DNA of 64,000 nucleotides from Tabrizicola fusiformis (GTDB lineage Bacteria; Pseudomonadota; Alphaproteobacteria; Rhodobacterales; Rhodobacteraceae), in contig NZ_JABUHN010000001.1 of NCBI RefSeq assembly GCF_013328815.1, positions 186,001-250,000 of the forward strand, written 5' to 3'. The notes beneath the pieces are model-generated. The model did no database searches. It was given only the letters and a program-made list of their open reading frames with translations, and was not told the DNA's origin. Within the stretch, counting starts at the first letter, position 1, and every line of letters starts with the position of its first letter. Positions 27,229-35,680 of this stretch are shown in pieces. Position numbers and translations under genes: made by a program.

Positions 27229-27603
27229 TTATTCCGGCGCGCCCTTTGCATGAATCTTGCACAGGCAGTCCACCGGCTCGGAATGGTTGCGCACCACCGT
27301 TGCCTCTCCCGCCAGCTTGTCCATCTTCTGCGCCAGCTCGATATCCAGCGCCGAAAGCCCGTCGCAATCATGGGTGGTCAGGGTTACATCCACCACATTA
27401 TAGGTGTTGGACCATTCGGGATGGTGGTTCAGCTTCTCCGCCACCAAGGCGGCGCGCGACATGAAGCCCCAGGCTTCGGAAAAACTGCGGAACTTCCATA
27501 TCTTGCGGATCGCATCGCGGTCGGGCACCGCACCCCAGCCCGCTTCACCCAAGGCGGGCAGCCGGGTTACGCGGTCTTCGTCCGACAACAGAACGGCGGC
27601 CAT
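27229..27603 (-). CDS. pterin-4a-carbinolamine dehydratase with C-terminal extension
   Basis: 124 residues. The core has the PCD signature [19 protein letters not shown] and [19 protein letters not shown]. The enzyme dehydrates 4a-hydroxytetrahydrobiopterin in pterin recycling and may also act in molybdopterin-related metabolism. The usual core ends near residue 97; here about 27 more residues follow, including [10 protein letters not shown] with a CxC pair, which is unusual. AAGGAG precedes the ATG. It starts four bases after the GST stop, so the two are co-transcribed; no phenylalanine hydroxylase gene is near. Confidence 0.9.
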   Translation of the reverse strand: MAAVLLSDEDRVTRLPALGEAGWGAVPDRDAIRKIWKFRSFSEAWGFMSRAALVAEKLNHHPEWSNTYNVVDVTLTTHDCDGLSALDIELAQKMDKLAGEATVVRNHSEPVDCLCKIHAKGAPE

Positions 27604-27607
27604 CGCC

Positions 27608-28210
27608 CTACTCCTTTTTCATCAGCGCATCATCCAGCGCATTCGCCCGCGCCAGTGCGGGCCGCTCCTTGATCCCGTCCCAATAGCCCGACAGCACCGC
27701 ATTGCCGGGCAGGGTGCCAAAGCGCAGACCCCAGCCGATCTGGCTGCCGACATAGACATCCGCCGCGCTGAAGGCATCGCCGCAGAAATAGCGCCGCCCG
27801 TCGAGATGCCCGGTCAGCGTCGCCACCACATCCTCGATGCAGCCATAGCCGACGGCCCGGCGCCTGTCGGGGCTGGGCACCCAACCCATCGCGGTATTGA
27901 CCACCGCCTGCTCCACCGGCCCGGCACCGAAGAACATCCAGCGATAGAAGGCGCCACGCTCGGCAGGCATCAGCCCTGCCTGCGGATAGGCATCGGCGAG
28001 AAAACAGCAGATCGCGGCCACCTCTGTCACCACCCCGCCGGGATGCACCAGCGCGGGCACCTTGCCCATCGGGTTCACCGCCAGATAATCGGGGGCCTTC
28101 ATGCTGGTGGCATAGTCCAGCACCACGGTTTCATAGGGCTGGGCCACCTCCTCCAGCATCCAGCGCGCAATCCGCCCGCGTGACATCGGGTGTGTGTAGA
28201 ATGTCAGCAT
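27608..28210 (-). CDS. glutathione S-transferase-family protein
   Basis: 200 residues. An N-terminal thioredoxin-like domain ([20 protein letters not shown], with [15 protein letters not shown] carrying the cis-Pro) is followed by the helical C-terminal domain ([21 protein letters not shown]). The position after HPMS suggests a serine-type active site rather than tyrosine. The substrate is unknown. It is first in a two-gene unit with the pterin dehydratase. The ribosome site before ATG 28210 is weak. Confidence 0.92.
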   Translation of the reverse strand: MLTFYTHPMSRGRIARWMLEEVAQPYETVVLDYATSMKAPDYLAVNPMGKVPALVHPGGVVTEVAAICCFLADAYPQAGLMPAERGAFYRWMFFGAGPVEQAVVNTAMGWVPSPDRRRAVGYGCIEDVVATLTGHLDGRRYFCGDAFSAADVYVGSQIGWGLRFGTLPGNAVLSGYWDGIKERPALARANALDDALMKKE

Positions 28211-28235
28211 CTGCGTTGTTACCCATCCTCTCTCT

Positions 28236-28260
28236 GCAAATATCCCACGGGGGTCCGGGG
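28236..28260 (-). repeat. intergenic GGATATTT motif, copy 5 (diverged)
   Basis: On the reverse strand it reads CCCCCGTGGGATATTTGCAG, sharing the GGATATTT centre and the C-rich approach with the copies at 984, 29489 and 35653 but without the CCAAGATGAA tail. It lies between the DUF482 gene stop and the GST start. Confidence 0.4.
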
Positions 28261-28285
28261 GTGTGAAACCCCCGGTCCTGCCGGG

Positions 28286-29443
28286 TCAGTCTGCCGCCCC
28301 GCCTCGCCGGAAGGGGCCATAGGCGGTCAGCACCTCGATCTCTTCATCCACCGCGCGCCGCTCGCCCTCCAGATACTGCGCCACCGCCTTGCGAAAGCCG
28401 GGGTCGGCGATCCAGTGCAGCGAATGCACCGGGGCGGGCAGATAGCCGCGCGCCAGCTTGTGTTCGCCCTGCGCCCCCGCCTCGACCCGCAGGCCATGGG
28501 CGATGGCGAAATCCATCGCCTGATAATAGCACAGTTCGAAATGCAGGCAGGGATAATCCGCCAGCGCCCCCCAGTAGCGGCCAAAAAGCGTGCCGCGTCC
28601 GATCAGGTTCAGCGCGCCCGCAACCGGCTGCGTGCCGTCATAGGCCAGCACCAGCAGCACATCCGCGCGCATCGTGGCGTGCATCTCGTCAAAGAAGGCG
28701 CGGGTCAGATAGGGGCGGCCCCATTTGCGGCTGCCGGTGTCCTGATAAAAGCTCCACATCGCGGCCCAATGTTCCGGGCGCAGCGCATCGCCGGTCAGCG
28801 CGCGGATCGTCAGCCCATGGGCGCGGGCCACCTCGCGCTCTTTGCGGATCATCTTGCGCTTGCGGCTGGAAAGCTGGCCGAGAAAGTCGTCGAAACTGCC
28901 GTAACCGGGGTTTTCCCAGTGATATTGCTGGGTGACCCGGTGCAGCGTGCCCTCATGTCCCGCCAGCGCGTCCGCCTCTTCCCCGGTGCAGAAGGTGACA
29001 TGCAGCGAGGAAAGGCCGTTTGAGCGTGTCAGCGCGATGGCCGCTTCGAGCAGCGCGGGGCGAAGGGAGGCGGGCCCCAGAAACCGCCGCCCGGTGGCGG
29101 GCGTAAAGGGCACGGCCACCTGCAATTTGGGGTAATACTGCCCGCCGGCCCGCTCATAGGCTTCGGCCCAGCCCTGATCGAAGATGTATTCGCCCTGGCT
29201 GTGGGTCTTGACGTAAAGCGGCAGGGCGGCCAGTGCCCGCCCGCCCTGCCGCAGCACAAGGGGCCGCGCGCTCCACCCCGTGCCCGGCCCGGTGGAGGCG
29301 GAACGGTCCAGAGCCGACAGAAAGCGGTGGGTGGTGAAGGGGTCGTCCGGGCGGCCCTCCGCCGCCTCGGGGCAGGCCAGCGCATCCCATTCGGCGGCGG
29401 GGATGGCGGCCATACCATCGAGGAGATGCGCTTCAAGGTCCAT
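28286..29443 (-). CDS. DUF482 / peptidogalycan-biosynthesis-like GNAT-fold protein
   Basis: 385 residues of the DUF482 family (FemAB-like double GNAT fold). Recognisable blocks are YPKLQVAVPFTPATGRRFLG, SSLHVTFCTGEE, SSRKRKMIRKEREVARAHGL and GEHKLARGYLPAPVHSLHWI. The family is widespread in proteobacteria and often annotated as peptidoglycan-related, with no proven reaction. ATG 29443 has AAAGGG eight bases upstream; the open frame up to 29506 runs into the repeat motif at 29489 and is not believed to be coding. Confidence 0.88.
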   Translation of the reverse strand: MDLEAHLLDGMAAIPAAEWDALACPEAAEGRPDDPFTTHRFLSALDRSASTGPGTGWSARPLVLRQGGRALAALPLYVKTHSQGEYIFDQGWAEAYERAGGQYYPKLQVAVPFTPATGRRFLGPASLRPALLEAAIALTRSNGLSSLHVTFCTGEEADALAGHEGTLHRVTQQYHWENPGYGSFDDFLGQLSSRKRKMIRKEREVARAHGLTIRALTGDALRPEHWAAMWSFYQDTGSRKWGRPYLTRAFFDEMHATMRADVLLVLAYDGTQPVAGALNLIGRGTLFGRYWGALADYPCLHFELCYYQAMDFAIAHGLRVEAGAQGEHKLARGYLPAPVHSLHWIADPGFRKAVAQYLEGERRAVDEEIEVLTAYGPFRRGGAAD

Positions 29444-29488
29444 CCGGTCGCCCTTTGCCACGGCGGGGGCTGTCTGCCCCCGTGCCCC

Positions 29489-29513
29489 CGAGGATATTTT
29501 CGCCAAGATGAAA
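29489..29513 (+). repeat. intergenic GGATATTT motif, copy 2
   Basis: CGAGGATATTTTCGCCAAGA then TGAAA: identical to copy 1 over AGGATATTT-type core and CGCCAAGATGAAA tail. It lies between the phosphodiesterase stop and the DUF482 start and is oriented opposite to these genes. Confidence 0.6.
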
Positions 29514-29533
29514 TGGGGCAGGCAGGAAAGCGG

Positions 29534-30304
29534 TCAAGCCGGGAACGGCGCGGCGTAGTTTTCGAAGGTGATGTTCTGCGCCACGGTCCGCGCCTTTGCC
29601 TCATCCGCGGGCGAGCGGATCGTCCATGTCAGGATTGCAGCGCCCTGTGCCTTCAGCTCGGCCACGCGCGGGCGACCAAGGTCGGCGGCTTCGTGGCTGA
29701 TGAAGCTGGCGCCGGTGCGGTTGTAATCGGGGATGGCGCGGAGTTCGTCGCAGCGCGCCGGGTCAAGCGGCGCCCAGCCTTCGTAATCATAGGCGGCGGT
29801 GGTCAGGCCGCGCGGGATTGCCGGCGCCAGCCGGGCCAGATGGGCCATCACATGCGGGTTGAACGACATCAGCGCGACCGGGCCGCGATAGGCCGCAAGG
29901 GCAGCAGCAGTGGCGGCCTCAAGCCTGCCGTCGGTGTCTGACATGGTGTCGGTCGGGTCTTTCAGCTCGATCAGCAGCGGCACGCGGCCTGCGACAAGGT
30001 CCAGCATCTGCGCGAGGCCGGGGGCGGGTTCGGCACAATCCTTCAACCCGATGGCCTGCATTTCGGCCAGAGTGTAGTCGCGGACAAAGCCGGTGGCTGT
30101 GGTCAGCCGTTCCAGCCATTCGTCGTGGAACACAAGCGCCTGCCCGTCTTTCGTCAGTTGCAGGTCGCATTCGATGCCATAGCCCGCGACAAGCGCCGCC
30201 CGCATCGCGGGAAGCGAATTCTCGGGCCGCCCTTCGCTGCGCTTGTGATAGGCGCGATGGGCGATCGGGGTGGTCAGAAAGATTTCGGGCAGGGCCGCGC
30301 GCAT
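29534..30304 (-). CDS. glycerophosphodiester phosphodiesterase
   Basis: 256 residues. Hydrolyses glycerophosphodiesters to an alcohol and glycerol-3-phosphate, recycling phospholipid head groups. The TIM-barrel GDPD signature is complete: IAHRAYHKRSEGRPENSL with the catalytic HR, GIECDLQLTKDG with metal ligands, and VFHDEWLERLT with the second catalytic His. No signal peptide, so it is a cytoplasmic form. The start ATG shares one base with the RidA stop (TGATG), so translation is coupled. Confidence 0.95.
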   Translation of the reverse strand: MRAALPEIFLTTPIAHRAYHKRSEGRPENSLPAMRAALVAGYGIECDLQLTKDGQALVFHDEWLERLTTATGFVRDYTLAEMQAIGLKDCAEPAPGLAQMLDLVAGRVPLLIELKDPTDTMSDTDGRLEAATAAALAAYRGPVALMSFNPHVMAHLARLAPAIPRGLTTAAYDYEGWAPLDPARCDELRAIPDYNRTGASFISHEAADLGRPRVAELKAQGAAILTWTIRSPADEAKARTVAQNITFENYAAPFPA

Positions 30305-30765
30305 CAGGCGATCTCGAAAATGCCTTCGATCTCGACCGCGACGCCGAAGGGCAGCGAGGCGGCGGAGACGGCCGAGCGGGCGTGGCGACCGGCCTCGCCC
30401 AGTGCCGCGACCATGAAGTCGGAGGCGCCGTTGATCACCTTGGGCTGGTCCGTGAACTCGGGGGTGGAGTTGACGAAGCCCACCAGTTTCACCGCCCGCA
30501 CCACGCGGGACAGGTCGCCACCGCAGGCTTTCTTCAACTGCGCCAAGAGCGAGATGGCGCAGGCACGGGCGGCATCGGCGCCCTGTTCCACGCTCATGTC
30601 GGCGCCGAGACGGCCCTTGATCTGGCCTGCGGCATTGGCGCTGATCTGGCCCGAGATGTGGACAAGATTGCCCACCACCACGAAGGGCACATAATTGGCC
30701 GCCGGGGCGGGGGCGTCGGGCAGGGTAACGCCCAGTTCGGCGAGGCGGGTTTCGATGGCGGACAT
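30304..30765 (-). CDS. RidA-family protein
   Basis: 153 residues of the RidA/YjgF/UK114 fold. Members hydrolyse reactive enamine/imine intermediates released by PLP enzymes. The conserved arginine sits in HARSAVSAASLPFGVAVEIE; the N-terminal half has VVVGNLVHISGQIS. At 153 residues it is the longer RidA subtype rather than the 128-residue archetype, so activity may differ. AAGGGG precedes the ATG. It is first in a two-gene unit with the phosphodiesterase. Confidence 0.93.
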   Translation of the reverse strand: MSAIETRLAELGVTLPDAPAPAANYVPFVVVGNLVHISGQISANAAGQIKGRLGADMSVEQGADAARACAISLLAQLKKACGGDLSRVVRAVKLVGFVNSTPEFTDQPKVINGASDFMVAALGEAGRHARSAVSAASLPFGVAVEIEGIFEIA

Positions 30766-30996
30766 GGGCGGGCCCCTTGCTGTGCTGCTTTGCCGCGCAG
30801 GCTAGCCGGGCAGCGGCGCGGGGGCAAGCGGGGATATCGCGCGGGTTTTGTAAGTTTTTCCTTTTCATATCAGGTCTTTGCCTGTTGTGAGCGATGATTT
30901 CCGTTGCAACTGGCCTGCCCGGCCCGGCTTGCCCCCACCGATGCAAGCGGATAGCCTGCCCGCCAACCCATTGCCCAACCCATGCGGAGAGTTTCC

Positions 30997-31242
30997 ATGA
31001 GCCAGCGCCTTCACCTCGTCTTTGGCGGCGAGTTGGTCAGCCCGCAGAAGAACGTCTTCAGGGATGTCTCGCAAATACACATCGTCGGCATGTTCCCCGA
31101 CTATGCCAGTGCCTTTTCGGCCTGGAAGGCCGAGGCGCAGCGCACGGTGGACAATGCCCATATGCGCTATTTCATCGCCCATATTCACCGCCTGCGCGAC
31201 GAGGCGGCGCCGGGTTCCGAGACCGAGGAACTGGGGGCCTGA
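30997..31242 (+). CDS. DUF4170-family small protein
   Basis: 81 residues. The blocks HIVGMFPDYASAFSAWKAEA and RTVDNAHMRYFIAHIHRL are characteristic of DUF4170, a short alphaproteobacterial family commonly placed before the WaaA-like gene and lpxK. It has no signal peptide or membrane segment. GGAGA lies six bases before the ATG. It starts a run of three forward genes that end with lpxK, so a role connected to lipid A assembly is possible but purely contextual. The 231-base upstream gap must contain the promoter; no confident -35/-10 was seen. Confidence 0.88.
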   Translation: MSQRLHLVFGGELVSPQKNVFRDVSQIHIVGMFPDYASAFSAWKAEAQRTVDNAHMRYFIAHIHRLRDEAAPGSETEELGA

Positions 31243-31255
31243 GCCCCGCCTGACC

Positions 31256-32422
31256 ATGGCGCTGTCGATTGGCCGCAGGCTTTACAATCTGACCGGGCGG
31301 CGGGAGCCGTCTTCGGGGCAGGGATGGCCAGCGCGCCCGCCGGGGCGGCTGGTCTGGTTTCATGCGCCGCGCCCCGAAGCGGCGCAGGGACTGGCCGAAC
31401 TGGCGCGGCGGCTGATCGAAGAGGATGGTCTGGCGGTGCTGGGCACCGGCGCCGCCGGTGCGCTGCCCCCCCCGGCCGAGCATCAATCTGATGTGCGCGC
31501 TTTTCTGGACCATTGGCGCCCCGAACTGATCGCCGTCTCCGAGGGCGAGGTGCGCCCGGCACTGTTCCACGAGGCTGAGGCGCGACGCATTCCCGTGCTG
31601 CTGCTGGACGGGCGTGAGCCTTCGCTGCCGCTGGGGCGCGATGGCTGGTTTCCGGGCCTGTTGCGCGGGGCGCTGGCCACGGTGCGCACGGTTCTGGCGG
31701 TGGATGAGGCGGCGGCACGGGCCTTTCGCCGGGCGGGCGCGTTGCAGGTCGAAGTGGCCGGGCGGATGGAAGAGGAAAGCACCGCGTTGCCCTGCCTTGA
31801 GGCCGAGCGCGCCTCGCTGGCGGGGCTGATGGCAACGCGGCCGGTCTGGCTGGCCGCCGATGTGCCGGTGGGCGAAGAGGCGGCGGTGTGCCAAGCGCAC
31901 CGCGCCGCGCTGCGGCTGGCGCATCGGCTGCTGTTGATCCTTGTGCCACAGGATCCGGCGCGGGCGGCGGACTTGGCAAAGCACATGCAGGAGGTTGAGG
32001 GCTGGACCGTCGCGCTGCGGTGCCGCGATGAAGAGCCGGACCCGGAGACCGAGGTTTACATCGTTGATAACCCGCAGGAATATGGCCTCTGGTATAGGCT
32101 GGCGCCGGTAACCTTTCTGGGGGGCAGCCTCGCCGGGCAGGGGGCGGCGCGCAACCCGATGGAGCCTGCCGCGCTGGGATCGGCCATATTGCACGGGCCG
32201 CGGGCCGGGGGGTATGGCACGGCCTTTGGTCGGCTGGGGGCTGCGCGGGCGGCGCGGGCCGTTGCCTCGGGCAGCGATCTGGCCGAGGCGCTGGGCGATC
32301 TTCTGGCGCCCGACAAGGCGGCGCGGTTGGCGCAGGCGGCATGGGCGGTGTCTTCGGACGGGGCCGAGGTGACCGACAGCGTGCTGGACCTGATCCGCCG
32401 CCTGACCGATGGGGCGGCCTGA
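31256..32422 (+). CDS. WaaA/KdtA-like glycosyltransferase (GT30), possibly altered active site
   Basis: 388 residues. The C-terminal half is close to Kdo transferase: [40 protein letters not shown] and [11 protein letters not shown] match the GGSL...HNPLEPAALG region that binds CMP-Kdo. In the N-terminal half the usual WVHAVSVGE motif, which supplies the catalytic Glu, reads [11 protein letters not shown], and the EIWPNL-type motif reads EGEVRPALF. It lies 13 bases after DUF4170 and overlaps lpxK, fitting addition of Kdo to lipid A, but it may be a paralogue with a different role. Confidence 0.82.
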   Translation: MALSIGRRLYNLTGRREPSSGQGWPARPPGRLVWFHAPRPEAAQGLAELARRLIEEDGLAVLGTGAAGALPPPAEHQSDVRAFLDHWRPELIAVSEGEVRPALFHEAEARRIPVLLLDGREPSLPLGRDGWFPGLLRGALATVRTVLAVDEAAARAFRRAGALQVEVAGRMEEESTALPCLEAERASLAGLMATRPVWLAADVPVGEEAAVCQAHRAALRLAHRLLLILVPQDPARAADLAKHMQEVEGWTVALRCRDEEPDPETEVYIVDNPQEYGLWYRLAPVTFLGGSLAGQGAARNPMEPAALGSAILHGPRAGGYGTAFGRLGAARAARAVASGSDLAEALGDLLAPDKAARLAQAAWAVSSDGAEVTDSVLDLIRRLTDGAA

Positions 32423-33414
32423 TGCGCGCCCCGGGGTTCTGGAACAATCCGCCCGAGGCGCCGGGGCTTCTGGCCCGGTTGCTGGCACCGCTGGGTGCGA
32501 TCTATGCGGCGGCGACGGCGCGGCGGGTGGCACGGCCCGGCTACCGCGCCGCGGTGCCGGTGATCTGCATTGGCAACCTGAATGCGGGGGGCACCGGCAA
32601 GACGCCCACGGCCATCGCCCTTGCGCTGCGGCTGGTGGTGGCCGGGCGCGACGTTCATCTGGTCAGCCGTGGCTATGGCGGGCGGCTGGAGGGGCCGGTG
32701 CGCGTGGACCCGGCCCGGCATTCGGCGGCGGATGTGGGCGACGAGCCCCTGCTGATGTCGGCCTTTGCGCCGGTCTGGGTGGCAAAGGACCGGGCGGCGG
32801 GCGTGCAGGCCGCCGAGGCGGCAGGGGCAAAGGTGATCCTGCTGGATGACGGGTTTCAGAACCCGGCGGTGGCCAAGGATCTGTCCATCGTGGTGGTCGA
32901 TGCCGAAACCGGCTTTGGCAACGGGCTTTGCCTGCCCGCCGGGCCGCTGCGCGAGCCGGTTGCGGCGGGGCTAGCGCGGGCCGATCTGGTGCTGGCCATC
33001 GGTCCGGCGCCGGCGCAGGCCGGTTTTCGCGCCCGCTGGGGCGCGGCGCTGGGGGGGGTGCCTGTGCTGACGGGGCATCTGGCGCCGGTGCAGATGGGCA
33101 TGGACTGGCAGGGGGAGCGGGTGCTGGCCTTTGCCGGAATCGGGCGGCCCGAGAAATTCTTTGCCACCCTGCGCGAACTGGGGGCGGTGCTGGTCCGCGC
33201 CGAGCCGCTGGACGATCACGCGCCGCTGTCCGAAGCCCTGCTGCTGCGGCTGGAGGCCGAGGCTTTTGCGAAAGGCGCCCAGCTTGTCACCACCGAAAAG
33301 GATGCCGCACGCCTGCCCGCCGCCTTTCGCGCCCGGGTGCTGACGCTGGTGGTGCGGCTGCATTTCGACGACGACGCGCCATTGCAGCGGGCGCTGGCGG
33401 CGTTGGGCCTTTAG
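32422..33414 (+). CDS. lpxK: tetraacyldisaccharide 4'-kinase
   Basis: 330 residues. Phosphorylates the 4' position of the lipid A disaccharide precursor at the inner membrane. The Walker A motif is GGTGKT in [28 protein letters not shown] contains the conserved catalytic-region aspartates and [10 protein letters not shown] is the C-terminal signature. The ATG shares a base with the stop of the WaaA-like gene (TGATG). The stop overlaps by four bases the stop of the convergent gene at 33411. Confidence 0.95.
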   Translation: MRAPGFWNNPPEAPGLLARLLAPLGAIYAAATARRVARPGYRAAVPVICIGNLNAGGTGKTPTAIALALRLVVAGRDVHLVSRGYGGRLEGPVRVDPARHSAADVGDEPLLMSAFAPVWVAKDRAAGVQAAEAAGAKVILLDDGFQNPAVAKDLSIVVVDAETGFGNGLCLPAGPLREPVAAGLARADLVLAIGPAPAQAGFRARWGAALGGVPVLTGHLAPVQMGMDWQGERVLAFAGIGRPEKFFATLRELGAVLVRAEPLDDHAPLSEALLLRLEAEAFAKGAQLVTTEKDAARLPAAFRARVLTLVVRLHFDDDAPLQRALAALGL

Positions 33415-34295
33415 TATCCGTTGAACTCGAACACGTCCGAAACCTTGGCCAGCACGCCTTCGGTGACCGAACCGAGGCCCGGCATCTGCACGCCCGATCC
33501 GCCCTCAATCGGGATCATCCCGGGCTTAGTGGCAACAAAGCCCTGACTGTCCGAGAAATTCAGCATGGCCAGCCGCATCGTGCCGCCGATGCTGGCCGAG
33601 CCGAGCGTGGCACCCGCATCCTGATAGAGCTGCGCGCGGGTGTTGAAGTTATACAGCTCCACCGGGCGCGAGGTGGTGAATTTGGTGGGCGGCCCCGCCT
33701 TGGTGACCGAACCGGGGCCGGGGATCTTGGGGATCGAAATGCCGATGCCGACCCCGGTATAGAAGAAGAAACAGGTCTTCTTGCGGATCAGATCGGTGAT
33801 CTGGAAAAAGAAATTGTCGGCCTGCCCAAGGATCGAAGCCGACCCGCCGCCGACGACGCGGATTTCAAACTTGGTCGCCTCGGGCGGTTTGGGGGCGACG
33901 GGCACCGGGCGCGGCGGCGGCTTGGTGGCATAGACCATCACATCCACCGCCCGGTAATAGCCGGAATTGTCGCTGGCATCGGGGCCGCTCTGGCTGTCGC
34001 CAAAGCCGGTTTGCTGCTGAAAATTGACATTCTCGGCATAGGTGGCGATGCGCTCTTTCACCGCCTTGATCCGCTGTTCGGACAGCACGGTGTTGAAGGC
34101 CGAATTGCCCCTGCGGCTGGCATAGCCGAAAAGATCGACCCATGGCCCGATCATGCCCTTGATGACCGGGGCAACCTCGGTATCCAGATACTGGATATGC
34201 GAGGTCAGAAGCTTGGCTTCGCTGGTTACGAAATTGCACAGGCGCGCGGCGGATTTCGCCGAGGTGCCCGTGATGCGCTGAACGTCATCGGCCAT
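33411..34295 (-). CDS. uncharacterised protein with OmpA-like N-terminal domain and no signal peptide
   Basis: 294 residues, no signal peptide, lipobox or membrane helix. Residues about 30-125 resemble an OmpA-like fold: [39 protein letters not shown] and [11 protein letters not shown] parallel the GHAS...N..LS..RA..V..Y and NRRVEV parts of OmpA C-terminal domains. After a Pro-rich linker ([20 protein letters not shown]) comes an unrecognised domain with Phe-rich and Gly-Pro-rich stretches ([38 protein letters not shown]). It lies where the partner of pheS might be expected. The function is unknown; codon use is like its neighbours. Confidence 0.7.
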   Translation of the reverse strand: MADDVQRITGTSAKSAARLCNFVTSEAKLLTSHIQYLDTEVAPVIKGMIGPWVDLFGYASRRGNSAFNTVLSEQRIKAVKERIATYAENVNFQQQTGFGDSQSGPDASDNSGYYRAVDVMVYATKPPPRPVPVAPKPPEATKFEIRVVGGGSASILGQADNFFFQITDLIRKKTCFFFYTGVGIGISIPKIPGPGSVTKAGPPTKFTTSRPVELYNFNTRAQLYQDAGATLGSASIGGTMRLAMLNFSDSQGFVATKPGMIPIEGGSGVQMPGLGSVTEGVLAKVSDVFEFNGY

Positions 34296-34312
34296 GGGGG
34301 ACTCACAAGGAT

Positions 34313-34335
34313 TTGGGTCAAATATCCCCGGAGCC
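34313..34335 (-). repeat. intergenic GGATATTT motif, copy 4 (diverged)
   Basis: On the reverse strand GGCTCCGGGGATATTTGACC, which shares the CTCCGG...GGGGATATTTG context with copy 3 at 35653. It lies just upstream of the OmpA-like gene start. Confidence 0.5.
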
Positions 34336-34405
34336 TATGCGGCGCCTGTCCTTGCGGCAAGAGCGGCGATTCCAGACCTGTCGCTGTTTGGGGGCGGCAG
34401 GCGGG

Positions 34406-34472
34406 AGGATGAGCAGATTGCCCATCCTACGGGCGGCAGGCGAAAGCGGAGGATGGGCAATCTGCCCATCCT
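34406..34472. repeat. REPIN-like doublet of inverted palindromes
   Basis: Unit 1 (34406-34428) contains GGATGAGCA-GAT-TGCCCATCC; unit 2 (34450-34472) contains GGATGGGCA-ATC-TGCCCATCC. Unit 2 is the reverse complement of unit 1 with one mismatch, separated by 21 bases. The direct repeat GGGCGGCAGGCG precedes each unit (34392 and 34431). The layout is the same as the doublet at 24767-24836 though the sequence differs. It lies between pheS and the OmpA-like gene. Confidence 0.75.
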
Positions 34473-34480
34473 TGCCCAAC

Positions 34481-35563
34481 TTACCGCGAAAGCCCGCCCG
34501 GCAGGTTCGGCATGTCCAGCGCGGCAAAGCCATAATGGCGCAGCCAGCGCAGGTCGCTTTCAAAGAAGGCGCGCAGGTCGGGGATGCCGTATTTCAGCAT
34601 GGCGATCCGGTCGATGCCCATGCCAAAGGCAAAGCCCTGCCACTGGGTCGGATCAACCCCTGCCGCCGCCAGAACCTTGGGGTGGACCATGCCAGAGCCG
34701 AGAATTTCCATCCACTTGTCGCCTTGGCCGATCTTGAGCTGACCGCCTTCCCAGGAACAGCGGATATCCACTTCGGCCGAAGGTTCGGTGAAGGGGAAGT
34801 GGCTGGCGCGGAAGCGCAGTTCGACCGAGGGCACTTCAAAGAAGGCGCGGCAGAATTCCTCAAGCGTCCATTTCAGGTTGGCCATGCTGATGTCGCGGTC
34901 AATCGCCAGCCCCTCGACCTGATGGAACATCGGGGTGTGGGTCTGGTCCATGTCCATCCGGTAGACGCGGCCCGGCGCGATGACCCGGATCGGCGCGCCC
35001 TGTTCGGCCATGGCGCGGATCTGAACCGGGCTGGTATGGGTGCGCAGCACATGCGGCGGGCGGTTGTCGCCGGGCGCACGGTGCATGAAGAAGGTGTCAT
35101 GTTCCTGCCGCGCCGGGTGTTCCGGCGGGATGTTCAGCGCGTCGAAGTTATACCAGTCGCTCTCCACCTGCGGCCCTTCGGCCACGGCAAAGCCCATATC
35201 GCCGAAAATCGCGGTCAGCTCTTCCATCACCTGGCTGACGGGGTGGATGGTGCCCATCCGGCGCGGCCGGCCGGGCAGGGTCACGTCCAGCCATTCCGAG
35301 CGCAGGCGTTCGTCCAGCGCGGCATCGGCCAGCGCGGCCTTCTTGGCGCGCAGCGCGGCGTCGATTTCATCCTTGAGCGCGTTGAGGCTGACCCCGGCCG
35401 TTTTGCGCGTTTCGGGGTCCATCTTGCCCAAGGTCGCCATCAGGGCCGAAATCTCGCCCTTCTTGCCAAGGGCGGCAAGGCGCACCTCTTCCAGCGCCGC
35501 CTCGCCCGTCGCATTGGCGGCGGCGGTCAGGTATTTGGCCTTGAGCGTGTCGAGCCCGTCCAT
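34481..35563 (-). CDS. pheS: phenylalanyl-tRNA synthetase alpha subunit
   Basis: 360 residues. Catalytic subunit of the alpha2-beta2 enzyme that charges tRNA-Phe. An N-terminal coiled coil (about 1-90) is followed by the class II core with motif 2 [20 protein letters not shown] / [20 protein letters not shown] and motif 3 [17 protein letters not shown]. The beta-subunit gene pheT, often directly downstream, is not here: a REPIN-like element and the OmpA-like orphan follow instead. The separation may be normal in this group or mark a rearrangement. Confidence 0.96.
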   Translation of the reverse strand: MDGLDTLKAKYLTAAANATGEAALEEVRLAALGKKGEISALMATLGKMDPETRKTAGVSLNALKDEIDAALRAKKAALADAALDERLRSEWLDVTLPGRPRRMGTIHPVSQVMEELTAIFGDMGFAVAEGPQVESDWYNFDALNIPPEHPARQEHDTFFMHRAPGDNRPPHVLRTHTSPVQIRAMAEQGAPIRVIAPGRVYRMDMDQTHTPMFHQVEGLAIDRDISMANLKWTLEEFCRAFFEVPSVELRFRASHFPFTEPSAEVDIRCSWEGGQLKIGQGDKWMEILGSGMVHPKVLAAAGVDPTQWQGFAFGMGIDRIAMLKYGIPDLRAFFESDLRWLRHYGFAALDMPNLPGGLSR

Positions 35564-35652
35564 GGGAGCCTCCTGCAGGATCGGGATGGTTGCTAGCGGG
35601 CGAGGGGCCGAAATGCAAGCGGCGCGCGGGGGAAGGGGGCGGGAGCCTCCGG

Positions 35653-35677
35653 CGGGGATATTTGGGCCAAGATGAAG
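35653..35677 (+). repeat. intergenic GGATATTT motif, copy 3
   Basis: CGGGGATATTTGGGCCAAGA then TGAAG, preceded by GCCTCCGG. It lies between the tlpA-type gene stop and the pheS start, oriented opposite to both. Confidence 0.6.
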
Positions 35678-35680
35678 GGC

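Noticed and set aside
30780-30996. Promoter of the DUF4170-waaA-like-lpxK unit
   Set aside because: T-rich sequence such as TTGTAA...TATCAG exists near 30848-30870, but the spacing is about 14 bases; no convincing -35/-10 pair could be named.
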